Position numbers and translations under genes: made by a program
Notes under the pieces: model-generated
What the model saw: only the letters and a program-made list of their open reading frames with translations
The model's database searches: none
Told to the model about the DNA's origin: nothing
NCBI RefSeq assembly: GCF_030249845.1
Contig: NZ_JANURM010000002.1
Coordinates: 62,001 to 126,000, forward strand
DNA: 64,000 bases
Source of the DNA: Campylobacter gastrosuis
GTDB taxonomy: Bacteria; Campylobacterota; Campylobacteria; Campylobacterales; Campylobacteraceae
Direction: 5' to 3'
Shown here: positions 46,943 through 55,038 of the stretch, one piece after another
How the letters are laid out: the number at the start of each line of letters is the position of its first letter
Numbering within the stretch: the stretch's first letter is position 1

Positions 46943-47053
46943 TAAAATACAAACTATTTTATATCTTTTGTATTGAAAACTGCAATTTTCAGAGATTTAT
47001 TTTTAAATATCCTAAAACTACTTCAAAGCCCGTATTTTAGGCTTTATCTTTTG
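46943..47053 (+). ncRNA. Candidate small RNA in the sixA downstream gap
   Basis: TAAAAT at 46943-46948 could be a -10 box. About 100 nt downstream, a hairpin (AAAGCC 47025-47030 with GGCTTT 47040-47045) is followed by TATCTTTT, like a short terminator. An alternative pairing, CCTAAAA 47011-47017 with TTTTAGG 47035-47041, excludes the first. No ORF with a ribosome site fits. Nothing identifies a known RNA family; it could equally be the sixA 3' end. Confidence 0.25.
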
Positions 47054-47117
47054 GCAATTTCTAATTTATCCATAAAGTTTTATTGATTATTTTACGTGTT
47101 TTATTGCTTAAAATTTT

Positions 47118-47143
47118 TAGCACACGATTTTTCTCGTGTGCTA
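47118..47143. terminator. Hairpin downstream of the zinc-ribbon gene
   Basis: Perfect 10-bp stem (47118-47127 with 47134-47143), 6-nt loop TTTTTC, in the gap between sixA and the convergent zinc-ribbon gene. T-tracts after the stem are weak on both strands. Confidence 0.6.
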
Positions 47144-47160
47144 TGTTTATGCCCTACTTT

Positions 47161-47397
47161 TTAGATTTTTGGAGGCAAAATTAGATTTATGAAATTTTTA
47201 TTTTCTTTGCTAAAAAGTAAAATATTGCCAAGATTATCTTTTAAGGGTTTGTAGCTTAAAAGGTCTTTAATATCCCTATCGCTTAAAGTTCTGTTGAAAT
47301 TTTGAATATTTCTTGAAATCTCAAACTCACAACTTGTGCAAAAAACTTTCGTATCGCTTGTTTTTAGTGTGCCATTTTGACAAATTAAACAGGTCAT
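47161..47397 (-). CDS. Small zinc-ribbon protein, topoisomerase III C-terminal-like
   Basis: This 78-aa protein has two CxxC pairs (C3/C6 and C20/C23) forming one zinc ribbon, followed by LSDRDIKDLLSYKPL and a LLFSKENKNFINLIL strand. The pattern resembles the repeated C-terminal zinc and DNA-binding units of topoisomerase III/IA proteins, where a ribbon is followed by a short helix and a final 'SKxGKxFxAxL'-like strand. The ORF is a free-standing unit. It starts 9 nt after the HsdM-HsdS-like gene with its own AAAGGA site, so the two are probably co-translated. Function unknown. Confidence 0.6.
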   Translation of the reverse strand: MTCLICQNGTLKTSDTKVFCTSCEFEISRNIQNFNRTLSDRDIKDLLSYKPLKDNLGNILLFSKENKNFINLILPPKI

Positions 47398-47406
47398 TTT
47401 TATCCT

Positions 47407-49122
47407 TTAAATGAAATTTTTATGAAGCAAATCTATTTTGCTTTTTAGCTCGTTTAGCTCGTTAAATAGCGAAATTTCAGCGTTAAAATTTCGCACCAAC
47501 GCCTCTATTTGCTCTGGCGAAAAAATCGGCACTTTTAGCTCTTTGATATCTTTTATCAAAAGCTGCGGCATAAGTGTGCCGTTTTGTAAATTTCTAAACA
47601 CACTTTGGGCAATTTCTGACTTTAAAAACATATAAAGTGCGATGGCTTCATCTTTATTTTGGCTGTTTAGCCTAATTATTTGCGTGGCTTGCGAGGCAAA
47701 GACATTGTCTGAAATTTCGCCTAAAATAGCGACTTTACCGATGTTGCCACGCACACATAAAAGCAAATCGTAAGGTTTTAAGGCGTAGGTTTTTAGCCTT
47801 GTGTCGTTTTTATCTGCTAGTTTTTGTTTGCTAAAATTTTGCGTAAATCCGGCTTCGCTAAAATCGCTTGGCAGGATTTCATAGACCAAATCGCCCTCCT
47901 CGCTTTGATTTATGAGCTGTGATTTTTTAGTTTGAGCTATCTTTTCAAGCGTGGTTAGGTTGAAATTTTTAAGGCGATTTTGTGCCGATTTTAACTCATT
48001 ATTTATGATAAAACGCTCGGCTGAAAGCGTGTAATCTTGGCTTTTTAGCTCACTAATTTGCACGTTTTGAGAGAGTTTATCTACATTTTTTTTGTAATTT
48101 TTTAGGATAAAATCGGTGTTTGTTAGGCTAAATTTTCTGCCATCTTTTTTAACAAAATCGCCATTTTTTAAGTCAATAAACCAAACAAAATCATCGCTTT
48201 TTTGCTTGTTAAAAATTAGTAAAACTAGATCGGCTAATACGCCATTTACGAGATTTCGTGGCAGTGAGATGACGGCTTCAATGTGGTTTTGCTCAATTAA
48301 AAATTTACGAAAATCATAAACTAAACCGCTTTTAAACGTAAAATTATTTAGCGTAAAAACGGCAGATTTTTTGCTAGTTTGAGCCAAAATATGCTCTAAG
48401 AGCGTGATCTCTTGCGTGTGTTTTGTGGTTTGAAAACTAAATCTGTTAAATTTATCTTCGCTTGGGTCGTAATCTGGGAGTTTTTTAATCGGCAAAAATG
48501 ATAATGAATAATCAAATTGCCTTAAAATATGCGGTGCATTTTCGTTTGTAAATTTTGGCTGTGTTAAAGCGTTTGTTTGATAAAAATTTACCTTTGTGCC
48601 ATCAATAACATTTGCAAGTTCGGCGATAATCTCGTTTTTATCATAATCTGCGTAAAAATTTGCATCAGAAACGTAAGCATAAGAAAATCCATTTACAAAC
48701 GGCACATAAATATTATTTAAATCAGCACCTAAAATTTCAAGTGCAAATTTCGCCAAATCATCATTTAAAAGCTCCCTATTTTGAAAAAAAGCTACATTTA
48801 CGCTAGGTAAATTTTTATCTTTTACGTAGTTTAGAATTTGCACCAACTCGCTATCATTTATCTTTTCAAGTGTGTAAAGCCTGAAAATTTTAAACTCGCC
48901 AAGCTTGGCAAAAATGCTAGATAGCTCCTTAAAGCTAACTTTTTTTGAGTAAAAATTTTCAAAACTTAGCTCATTTGGCAGTTTTGATGATAAGACCTGC
49001 CACGCCTTTAAAACATAGCAAAGCGTCAATCTATCATCGCCCCCTACTCTTTTTAAAAATGATAGTAGCTCATTTAGACTTTTTTGTTCATCTAAATTTT
49101 TATAGTTCAATGCTGTTTGCAT
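47407..49122 (-). CDS. Degenerate N6-methylase fused to HsdS-like specificity domain
   Basis: This 571-aa protein looks like a type I HsdM joined to a half HsdS. Residues 1-90 are helical. Residues about 120-310 resemble an N6-adenine methylase, including the FRKFLIEQNHIEAVISLPRNLVNG block (271-294) that follows motif IV in HsdM. The expected SAM motif (GxG) is VPFVNGFSY at 140-148, and the NPPF/Y catalytic motif is replaced by FDYSLSFLPI at 203-212. Residues about 390-540 read as a target-recognition domain (LLLCVRGNIGKVAILGE; ASQATQIIRLN; LPIFSPEQIE-like end). No HsdR is nearby. It is probably DNA-binding but not catalytic. Confidence 0.7.
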   Translation of the reverse strand: MQTALNYKNLDEQKSLNELLSFLKRVGGDDRLTLCYVLKAWQVLSSKLPNELSFENFYSKKVSFKELSSIFAKLGEFKIFRLYTLEKINDSELVQILNYVKDKNLPSVNVAFFQNRELLNDDLAKFALEILGADLNNIYVPFVNGFSYAYVSDANFYADYDKNEIIAELANVIDGTKVNFYQTNALTQPKFTNENAPHILRQFDYSLSFLPIKKLPDYDPSEDKFNRFSFQTTKHTQEITLLEHILAQTSKKSAVFTLNNFTFKSGLVYDFRKFLIEQNHIEAVISLPRNLVNGVLADLVLLIFNKQKSDDFVWFIDLKNGDFVKKDGRKFSLTNTDFILKNYKKNVDKLSQNVQISELKSQDYTLSAERFIINNELKSAQNRLKNFNLTTLEKIAQTKKSQLINQSEEGDLVYEILPSDFSEAGFTQNFSKQKLADKNDTRLKTYALKPYDLLLCVRGNIGKVAILGEISDNVFASQATQIIRLNSQNKDEAIALYMFLKSEIAQSVFRNLQNGTLMPQLLIKDIKELKVPIFSPEQIEALVRNFNAEISLFNELNELKSKIDLLHKNFI

Positions 49123-49261
49123 ACTAGCTCCTTTTTGATTATTTTATAGTAATATCTTTACTACTTTGAGAATTGTATCAAAAAAGAGTTAAAAATGTCA
49201 AGTATTTTTACTAGATTTAGAAGCTAATAATAACAATACTATTTTTTAGTCTGGATAAAAA

Positions 49262-49282
49262 AGTGCGATTTAAAACCGCACT
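49262..49282 (-). terminator. Terminator of the icd-oor operon
   Basis: Six-base stem (49262-49267 with 49277-49282) followed on the minus strand by six T residues, 4 nt beyond the oorC stop. It ends the long TCA-cycle transcript. The remaining gap up to 49122 is A/T-rich and must hold the promoter of the methylase-like gene. Confidence 0.85.
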
Positions 49283-49286
49283 AAAT

Positions 49287-49841
49287 TTATGATTTTAACA
49301 GCTCTTTTGCGTATTTTAGCCCTAAATCATAGGCTAGATTATTTGCGTCTCTTACCTTTTGTGGCACAGATGAGAGCATATTTTCACGCACGATCTCCTC
49401 ATCAATGCAGCCACTCATCGCAACTGCAACACCCAGTGCAACAACACTTTGAGTGATGACATTTTTTACTTCATCCTTTGCAATCGTAATAATTGGTATG
49501 CTATAAATCGTGAAATTTTTAAGATCATCGCTACTTGGCTTTACTAAATTTGGCTCAATCACGATCACTCCGCCCTTTTTTACGCCGTGTTTGTAGGCGT
49601 CAAAGCTACTTTGAGCGGTGGCTAACATAAACTCAATCTCACCCTCGTTTGCATAAGGGTATAAAATTTCATCATCATCAAGAATAATATCAACCTTCGT
49701 TGGCCCGCCACGAACCTGCGATGTGTAGGTAGATGCCTTCACGCCGTAACCGCCACTTTTTATCTTTGCACTAGCCAAAATCTCCCCAGCCAAAATCACG
49801 CCCTGACCGCCAACGCCAACAAATCTAAGCTCTTTTTTCAT
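49287..49841 (-). CDS. oorC: 2-oxoglutarate:acceptor oxidoreductase, gamma subunit
   Basis: The 184-aa gamma-type subunit of the four-subunit OorDABC enzyme, which oxidises 2-oxoglutarate to succinyl-CoA and passes electrons to ferredoxin or flavodoxin. It shows the GVGGQGVILAGEILA nucleotide loop and the TYTSQVRGGPTKVDII motif of the gamma domain. The start overlaps oorB by 4 nt. It is the last gene of the operon and is followed by a strong terminator. Confidence 0.95.
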   Translation of the reverse strand: MKKELRFVGVGGQGVILAGEILASAKIKSGGYGVKASTYTSQVRGGPTKVDIILDDDEILYPYANEGEIEFMLATAQSSFDAYKHGVKKGGVIVIEPNLVKPSSDDLKNFTIYSIPIITIAKDEVKNVITQSVVALGVAVAMSGCIDEEIVRENMLSSVPQKVRDANNLAYDLGLKYAKELLKS

Positions 49842-50683
49842 CTTATCGCTCCAAAATCTATCGGTTTTTTATCTTTTAAGGCAGTTTTTACAAGCTCGTA
49901 AGCCTTTGTGTATTCGGTTTTGCTATCATCAACGTGCAAAATTCCAAGCGGATAAACGCCCTGCTTTTGGCTCTCATCAAGGGCGTTAAATTTAACCAAG
50001 CTTAAAGTCCGCTCATCAAGCCAGTCAAGCATTTTTGTCGCTTCTGCCATTTTGTTTTTTCTGCCTAAATTTATGTGGCAATTTGAAAAAACGTCAAAAA
50101 ATGCGTAGCCGTCGTGCTTAAAGCCCTCTACAAAAAGCTTTGTAAGCTCTTTTGGTGTGGTGATTTTACCGCGTGCTACAAATGTCGCCCCTGCTGCTAT
50201 TGCTAAATTTGTGGCATTAAAACTTGGGTCAATGTTGCCGTAATTTGCCGTAGCAGTCCAAAATCCGCGAGGCGTGGTCGGACTTGTTTGAGAATTTGTA
50301 AGTCCGTAAATGAAGTTGTTTATCAAAATGTGCTTTAAGCCGATATTTCGCCGACAGCCGTGCATAGTGTGGCTAGCACCGATAGCAAGTCCGTCGCCAT
50401 CGCCGGTGATTACTAAAACGTGCTTGTCTGGATTTGCCATTTTTATGCCAGTGGCGTAAGCGATAGCCCTGCCGTGCGTGGTATGCACGGTGTTGCAGTT
50501 TATGTAGCTTGAAATTCTGCCTGAACAGCCAATGCCAGAAACCACGCAAACATCATTCATATCCCAGCCAAGCTCATCAATAGCACGGATAATCGCCTTT
50601 AAAACCACGCCGTCCCCACAGCCCCAGCACCAAAGTGTAGGCAGTTTATCGGTCCTTAAATATTTATCATAATCAAACGCCAT
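49838..50683 (-). CDS. oorB: 2-oxoglutarate:acceptor oxidoreductase, beta (TPP) subunit
   Basis: The 281-aa thiamine-diphosphate-binding subunit. It has WCWGCGDGVVLKAI at the N-terminus (Cys pair for the Fe-S cluster), SGIGCSGRISSYINCNTVHTTHGRAIAYATGIK, and the TPP/Mg motif GDGDGLAIGASHTMHGCRRN. NFIYGLTNSQTSPTTPRG follows, as in beta subunits of 2-oxoacid oxidoreductases. It overlaps oorA by 11 nt. Confidence 0.96.
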   Translation of the reverse strand: MAFDYDKYLRTDKLPTLWCWGCGDGVVLKAIIRAIDELGWDMNDVCVVSGIGCSGRISSYINCNTVHTTHGRAIAYATGIKMANPDKHVLVITGDGDGLAIGASHTMHGCRRNIGLKHILINNFIYGLTNSQTSPTTPRGFWTATANYGNIDPSFNATNLAIAAGATFVARGKITTPKELTKLFVEGFKHDGYAFFDVFSNCHINLGRKNKMAEATKMLDWLDERTLSLVKFNALDESQKQGVYPLGILHVDDSKTEYTKAYELVKTALKDKKPIDFGAIR

Positions 50684-51803
50684 AATACTCCCCTATTCTC
50701 GCTTCAATCTCGCTTGGACTTATCGGTCTGCCGTTTGCTTTAAGAAGCGTTTTTATATCATCTCTAAGCGTTGCTTTTGTGATTTCGCCAAAGTATTGTC
50801 CTAAATTTAGCTCACAAATCATCACGTTTTTAAACTTAGTAAGTTCATCGTTTAAAATTTTAGCGTTTAGTGGGAATAGGGTTTTTAGTATAAAAACGCC
50901 CACTTTTATGCCGCGTTTTCGCATATTTAGCACAGCAGCCTTTGCACTAAGTGCCACGCTTGTGTAGGCGATAATGCAAATATCAGCGTCATCAAGCATA
51001 AATTTCTCGTAGTCAAAAATTTCATCTGATTTTGAGTTGATTTTATTAAACAAACGATTAATGTTAAACTCAACAATTTGTGCATCTTCGGTTGGAAAGC
51101 CACTTGCTCCGTGATGAAGTCCGGTTATGTGGTAGCGGTAGCCTTTAAAGAATGGATTTAGCACGGCTGGGCTGTTTTCATCGGCTTTATAAGGTAGATA
51201 GTCGCTACTTTTGCCATTAAAAACTGCCCTATTTTGCACCTTAATCTCTGAAATTTCAGGCAAAAACGCCTTGGCTTGCATATGAGCGATACTCTCATCA
51301 AGAAGCAAAATCACTGGCGTCATAAAACGCTCGGCTAAATTAAACGCCTCTATCGTTTTTGTGTAGCACTCGTTTAAATTTGAGGGCGTTAAAACTATCA
51401 TATTTATATCGCCGTGAGTTGGGTTTTTTGCTTGTAAAATATCGCCTTGTGCCACACGTGTTGGCAGTCCAGTGCTTGGTCCTCCACGCATTACATTTAC
51501 AATTACAAGCGGAATTTCAGCGATAAAGCCAAGTCCGATTTGCTCAGCTTTTAGCGAAATCCCCGGTCCAGAACTAGCTGTCATCGCCTTTTTACCGCTC
51601 ATTGAAGCACCAAGAGCGGCTGAAATACTAGCTATCTCGTCCTCCATTTGCATAAAAACACCGCCATTTTTTGGCAAAAGTGTGCTTAGCTCGTGAGCGA
51701 TTTCGCTACTTGGCGTGATAGGATAGCCGCCAAAAAACTCGCACCCAGCGTCAATCGCACCCATTGCGACAAGCTCATTACCAGTGGCTATAATCTCTCT
51801 CAT
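50673..51803 (-). CDS. oorA: 2-oxoglutarate:acceptor oxidoreductase, alpha subunit
   Basis: The 376-aa alpha subunit, which carries the substrate-facing pyrimidine-binding domain. Motifs include GNELVAMGAIDAGCEFFGGYPITPSSEI at the N-terminus (the GYPITP loop is diagnostic), MTASSGPGISLKAEQIG and TGLHHGASGFPT. Together with OorB, OorC and OorD it forms the oxygen-sensitive complex known to be essential in C. jejuni and H. pylori. It lies 10 nt after oorD. Confidence 0.96.
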   Translation of the reverse strand: MREIIATGNELVAMGAIDAGCEFFGGYPITPSSEIAHELSTLLPKNGGVFMQMEDEIASISAALGASMSGKKAMTASSGPGISLKAEQIGLGFIAEIPLVIVNVMRGGPSTGLPTRVAQGDILQAKNPTHGDINMIVLTPSNLNECYTKTIEAFNLAERFMTPVILLLDESIAHMQAKAFLPEISEIKVQNRAVFNGKSSDYLPYKADENSPAVLNPFFKGYRYHITGLHHGASGFPTEDAQIVEFNINRLFNKINSKSDEIFDYEKFMLDDADICIIAYTSVALSAKAAVLNMRKRGIKVGVFILKTLFPLNAKILNDELTKFKNVMICELNLGQYFGEITKATLRDDIKTLLKANGRPISPSEIEARIGEYYGV

Positions 51804-51813
51804 TAAAATTCCT

Positions 51814-52104
51814 TTAAATTTTATAAAAGCCGTTTTCTTTGATTTTTTGCGAAATTTCTCTGCTTTCTTGGCTTAATTTTGCAAATTTATACCCCTTATC
51901 GGCTACAAAAATCGCAAAATCTGGACAGGAATTCTCACACTCCCTGCAACCAATGCAAAAATCTACATTTACCACTTCTAAAATTTTACCAAGCACGGCA
52001 CTAGGCTCAACTCTCATCGCTAAAACCCCAGCTGGACAGCGACTTACGCAGATATCACACGCCTTGCAACGCCTCTCATCTACCCAAACAGCAACACCAC
52101 TCAT
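51814..52104 (-). CDS. oorD: 2-oxoglutarate:acceptor oxidoreductase, delta (ferredoxin-like) subunit
   Basis: The 96-aa ferredoxin-type subunit with two [4Fe-4S] motifs, CKACDICVSRCP and CIGCRECENSCP, which carries electrons out of the complex. It overlaps sucD by 4 nt. The oorD-A-B-C order is that of Campylobacter and Helicobacter. Confidence 0.96.
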   Translation of the reverse strand: MSGVAVWVDERRCKACDICVSRCPAGVLAMRVEPSAVLGKILEVVNVDFCIGCRECENSCPDFAIFVADKGYKFAKLSQESREISQKIKENGFYKI

Positions 52105-52976
52105 CTTAGCACCTCTTTTAGTTTTTCTCCGATTTTTGCTGGGTTACTTACCACGTAAGCACCAGCACTGCTTAGGGCGTGCATTTTTGCGTTTGCACTT
52201 GCATTTTCTGAGCTGATAATCGCACCTGCGTGCCCCATTTTACGCCCTTTTGGCGCACTTGCCCCTGCGATAAAAGCAATAACAGGCTTTGAAATTCTCT
52301 CTTTGATGATTTTAGCAGCACTTATTTCAAGCTCTCCGCCAATCTCGCCAATTAGCACAATCGCCTTTGTTTCATCATCATCTTGAAATTTCAGTAAAAG
52401 CTCATCATATCCAGTGCCAATAACTGGGTCGCCACCAATACCAATGGCTGTGCTAATGCCATAACCTTCGCTTAAAACCTGATTTGCCGCTTCGTAGGTT
52501 AGTGTGCCTGATTTTGAGATGATGCCGACATTTATCGTTGATTTTTTAAAAATTTCGCCAGGCATAATACCTAATTTACACTCATTAGCACTGATTATGC
52601 CCGGGCAGTTTGGACCAATGATTTGCATACCGCACTTTTTGGCATAATCTTTTGCTTTAAGCATATCTAAAACTGGGATATGCTCAGTAATCACAACACA
52701 AAGTCTAATCCCAGCCTCTGCTGCTTCAAAAACAGCATCTTTTGTAAAGGCTGCTGGGACAAAAATAATGCTCGTATCGGCGTTTGTGGCGAGTTTTGCC
52801 TCTTTTACGCTGTTATAAACCTTAACGCCAAGATGAGTCGTGCCACCCTTAAACGGCGTGACGCCTGCTACGATGTTTGTGCCGTATTCTAGGCACTTTT
52901 GCGTGTGAAAGCTACCCTCTTTGCCAGTTATGCCCTGAACGATGACCTTTGTGTTTTTATCTATTAAAATACTCAT
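52101..52976 (-). CDS. sucD: Succinyl-CoA synthetase, alpha subunit
   Basis: The 291-aa subunit that binds CoA and carries the phosphohistidine intermediate. It has VQGITGKEGSFHTQ (Rossmann loop for CoA), GPNCPGIISANECKLGIMPG and the active-site H249 in KMGHAGAIIS. It pairs with SucC (4-nt overlap) to convert the succinyl-CoA made by OorDABC to succinate with ATP formation. Confidence 0.97.
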   Translation of the reverse strand: MSILIDKNTKVIVQGITGKEGSFHTQKCLEYGTNIVAGVTPFKGGTTHLGVKVYNSVKEAKLATNADTSIIFVPAAFTKDAVFEAAEAGIRLCVVITEHIPVLDMLKAKDYAKKCGMQIIGPNCPGIISANECKLGIMPGEIFKKSTINVGIISKSGTLTYEAANQVLSEGYGISTAIGIGGDPVIGTGYDELLLKFQDDDETKAIVLIGEIGGELEISAAKIIKERISKPVIAFIAGASAPKGRKMGHAGAIISSENASANAKMHALSSAGAYVVSNPAKIGEKLKEVLR

Positions 52977-54148
52977 TTTAGCTCCCCTTTTGCAAAGCTA
53001 ACAGCCATTTTTGCACCCTCATAAAGGCTAGGACTTGCGTAAAGTCCGCTTAAATTTGAGTTATTTAAAATTTCAATTGCTTCGTTTTTATTTGTCCCAT
53101 CAAGTCTAATAACAACTGGCACATTTAGCCTTAAATGCTTACAGGCTTCGCAAATCCCTTGTGCAATCAAATCACAACGGACAATGCCGCCAAAAATATT
53201 TACAAAAATAACCTTAACTCGCTCATCTTTTAAAATCAGCTCAAATGCCTTTGTGACGCCCTCTTGATTAGCCCCACCGCCAACATCAAGAAAATTCGCC
53301 GCCTCGCCGCCAAGCTCTTTAATAATATCCATAGTCGCCATAGCAAGTCCAGCGCCATTAACCACGCAACCCACGCTACCATCAAGTTTTATGTAGCTTA
53401 GCTTTTGTGCCTTTGCGATATTTTCGCTCTCATTGCTCTGGCTTGGGTCGTTTAGGGCTGAAATTTCAGGGTGGCGAAAAAGTGCGCTATCATCAAAGCT
53501 AATCTTGCAATCAAGTGGATAAAACTCATCATCATCGCCTAAAACGAGCGGATTTATCTCAACCAAAACCGCCTCTTTTTGCGTGTAAATTTGATAGAGT
53601 GAAAATAGAAGTTTTGAAAATTTTACCCCTAAATCTTTGCTAAATTCTAAAAATTCCAAAAGCTCTTGAATGTGAAAACCACAAAGCCCAATTTGCGGAT
53701 CAATGGCTATAAATTTTATAAGCTCCGGGCTTGTTTTTGCTGTCTCTTCAACGCTAACACCGCCATTTTTTGAGATGATTAAGCCGATATTTTCGTGCGT
53801 TCTATCAAACATAAAACTAAGGTAGAACTCGCGCTTAAATTTTAGCGTTTTCTCAACGTAAATTTTATTTACGATAATGCCATTTTTTGGGGTTTGTGGC
53901 GTGATTAGTGGCTTTTGTAAAATCGCACTGGCAAACTCTAATGCCTCGTCCTTGCTCTTTGCGATTTTTACGCCACCGCCAAGTGCCCTACCACCAGCGT
54001 GAATTTGTGCTTTGATGGCAAAACTATCGCCACCAAGCATATTTAATGCCTCTTTTATCTCGCTCAAACTTGAAGCGACAACGCCGTCCATAACGCTAAT
54101 GCCGTAGCTTTTTAAAATCTCTTTTGCCTGATATTCGTGTATATTCAT
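52973..54148 (-). CDS. sucC: Succinyl-CoA synthetase, beta subunit
   Basis: The 391-aa ATP-grasp subunit. It has MNIHEYQAKEILKSYGI at the start, the nucleotide-binding KAQIHAGGRALGGGVK loop, VEINPLVLGDDDEF with the metal-binding acidic residues, and NIFGGIVRCDLIA near 320. It overlaps mdh and sucD by 4 nt each. Confidence 0.97.
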   Translation of the reverse strand: MNIHEYQAKEILKSYGISVMDGVVASSLSEIKEALNMLGGDSFAIKAQIHAGGRALGGGVKIAKSKDEALEFASAILQKPLITPQTPKNGIIVNKIYVEKTLKFKREFYLSFMFDRTHENIGLIISKNGGVSVEETAKTSPELIKFIAIDPQIGLCGFHIQELLEFLEFSKDLGVKFSKLLFSLYQIYTQKEAVLVEINPLVLGDDDEFYPLDCKISFDDSALFRHPEISALNDPSQSNESENIAKAQKLSYIKLDGSVGCVVNGAGLAMATMDIIKELGGEAANFLDVGGGANQEGVTKAFELILKDERVKVIFVNIFGGIVRCDLIAQGICEACKHLRLNVPVVIRLDGTNKNEAIEILNNSNLSGLYASPSLYEGAKMAVSFAKGELK

Positions 54149-55038
54149 TGTAAATTTTCTCTTAAAAATTTGAAATTTTCGCTAATTTTTAACTCGCTAT
54201 TTTTTAGCTCATCTTGCTCATTTTGGCTTAATTTTGGCTTTAAAATTTCAGCCAAACCAGCCCTATTTAGCCTGATAAGTCGCCCAGAGGCTAAATTTTC
54301 ATCAAGCACGACAGAGCCACTTAAAATCTCATCGCTGCCATTTTTTATCGCCTCACACATTTTTACAGCCCCAGCTGCTGGTGCATAAAATGCCGAAGTT
54401 TTCAGCAGTTTTACGATTTTTGCTCCGCCGTTTTTGGTCTCATTTTTTATCGTTTCAAACTCGCTTTGAGTTAGATTAATACTTAAATTTGAGCTTGAAA
54501 TTATCATTTCATCGTTGTGAGTGCCGATGACTTTTGCGTCAAAAGTGCTTGCATTTAGCCCTTTTAGTGTTGAAATTTCATACTTTAAACGAGCAGAATC
54601 AAGCTCGCCAGCCATACCTAAAATGCGATTTTTGCTAAAACCGCTAAATTTTAGGGCGACTAAAACCATAACGTCAAGCGGATTTGTGATTACGATGATG
54701 ATTGAATTTGGGGCAAATTTGGCTACATTTTGCGAAGCATTCTTAACAACTTTTGCGTTTTTTAGTAGCAAATCCTCCCTGCTCTCGCCCTCTTTTCGTG
54801 GGCTGCCAGCCGTGATGATAACTATGTCGCTATCCTTGATAAGCTCGTAATCATCGCCACCTTTTAGCCTTATATCGGCATTAAAAACACAGGCGGCTTG
54901 ATAGATATCCATAGCCTTTGCAGTTGCCACGTCTTTGAAAATGTCAATCAAAATAATCTCATTTGCAACGCCCTTTAAAGCAAGTGTGTAAGCCGTGTTT
55001 GCACCGACATTGCCAGCACCTATTACAGAAATTTTCAT
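54145..55038 (-). CDS. mdh: Malate dehydrogenase (LDH-like type)
   Basis: The 297-aa NAD-dependent enzyme of the lactate/malate dehydrogenase superfamily. It shows GAGNVGANTAYTLALKG at 7-23 (Rossmann loop), the DI(F) acidic end of the second strand, ITNPLDVMV, LDSARLKYEI and the catalytic histidine in VIGTHNDEM. The absence of Gln-for-Arg changes typical of lactate dehydrogenase, plus the operon context, support malate as substrate. It overlaps icd by 4 nt. Confidence 0.93.
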   Translation of the reverse strand: MKISVIGAGNVGANTAYTLALKGVANEIILIDIFKDVATAKAMDIYQAACVFNADIRLKGGDDYELIKDSDIVIITAGSPRKEGESREDLLLKNAKVVKNASQNVAKFAPNSIIIVITNPLDVMVLVALKFSGFSKNRILGMAGELDSARLKYEISTLKGLNASTFDAKVIGTHNDEMIISSSNLSINLTQSEFETIKNETKNGGAKIVKLLKTSAFYAPAAGAVKMCEAIKNGSDEILSGSVVLDENLASGRLIRLNRAGLAEILKPKLSQNEQDELKNSELKISENFKFLRENLQ

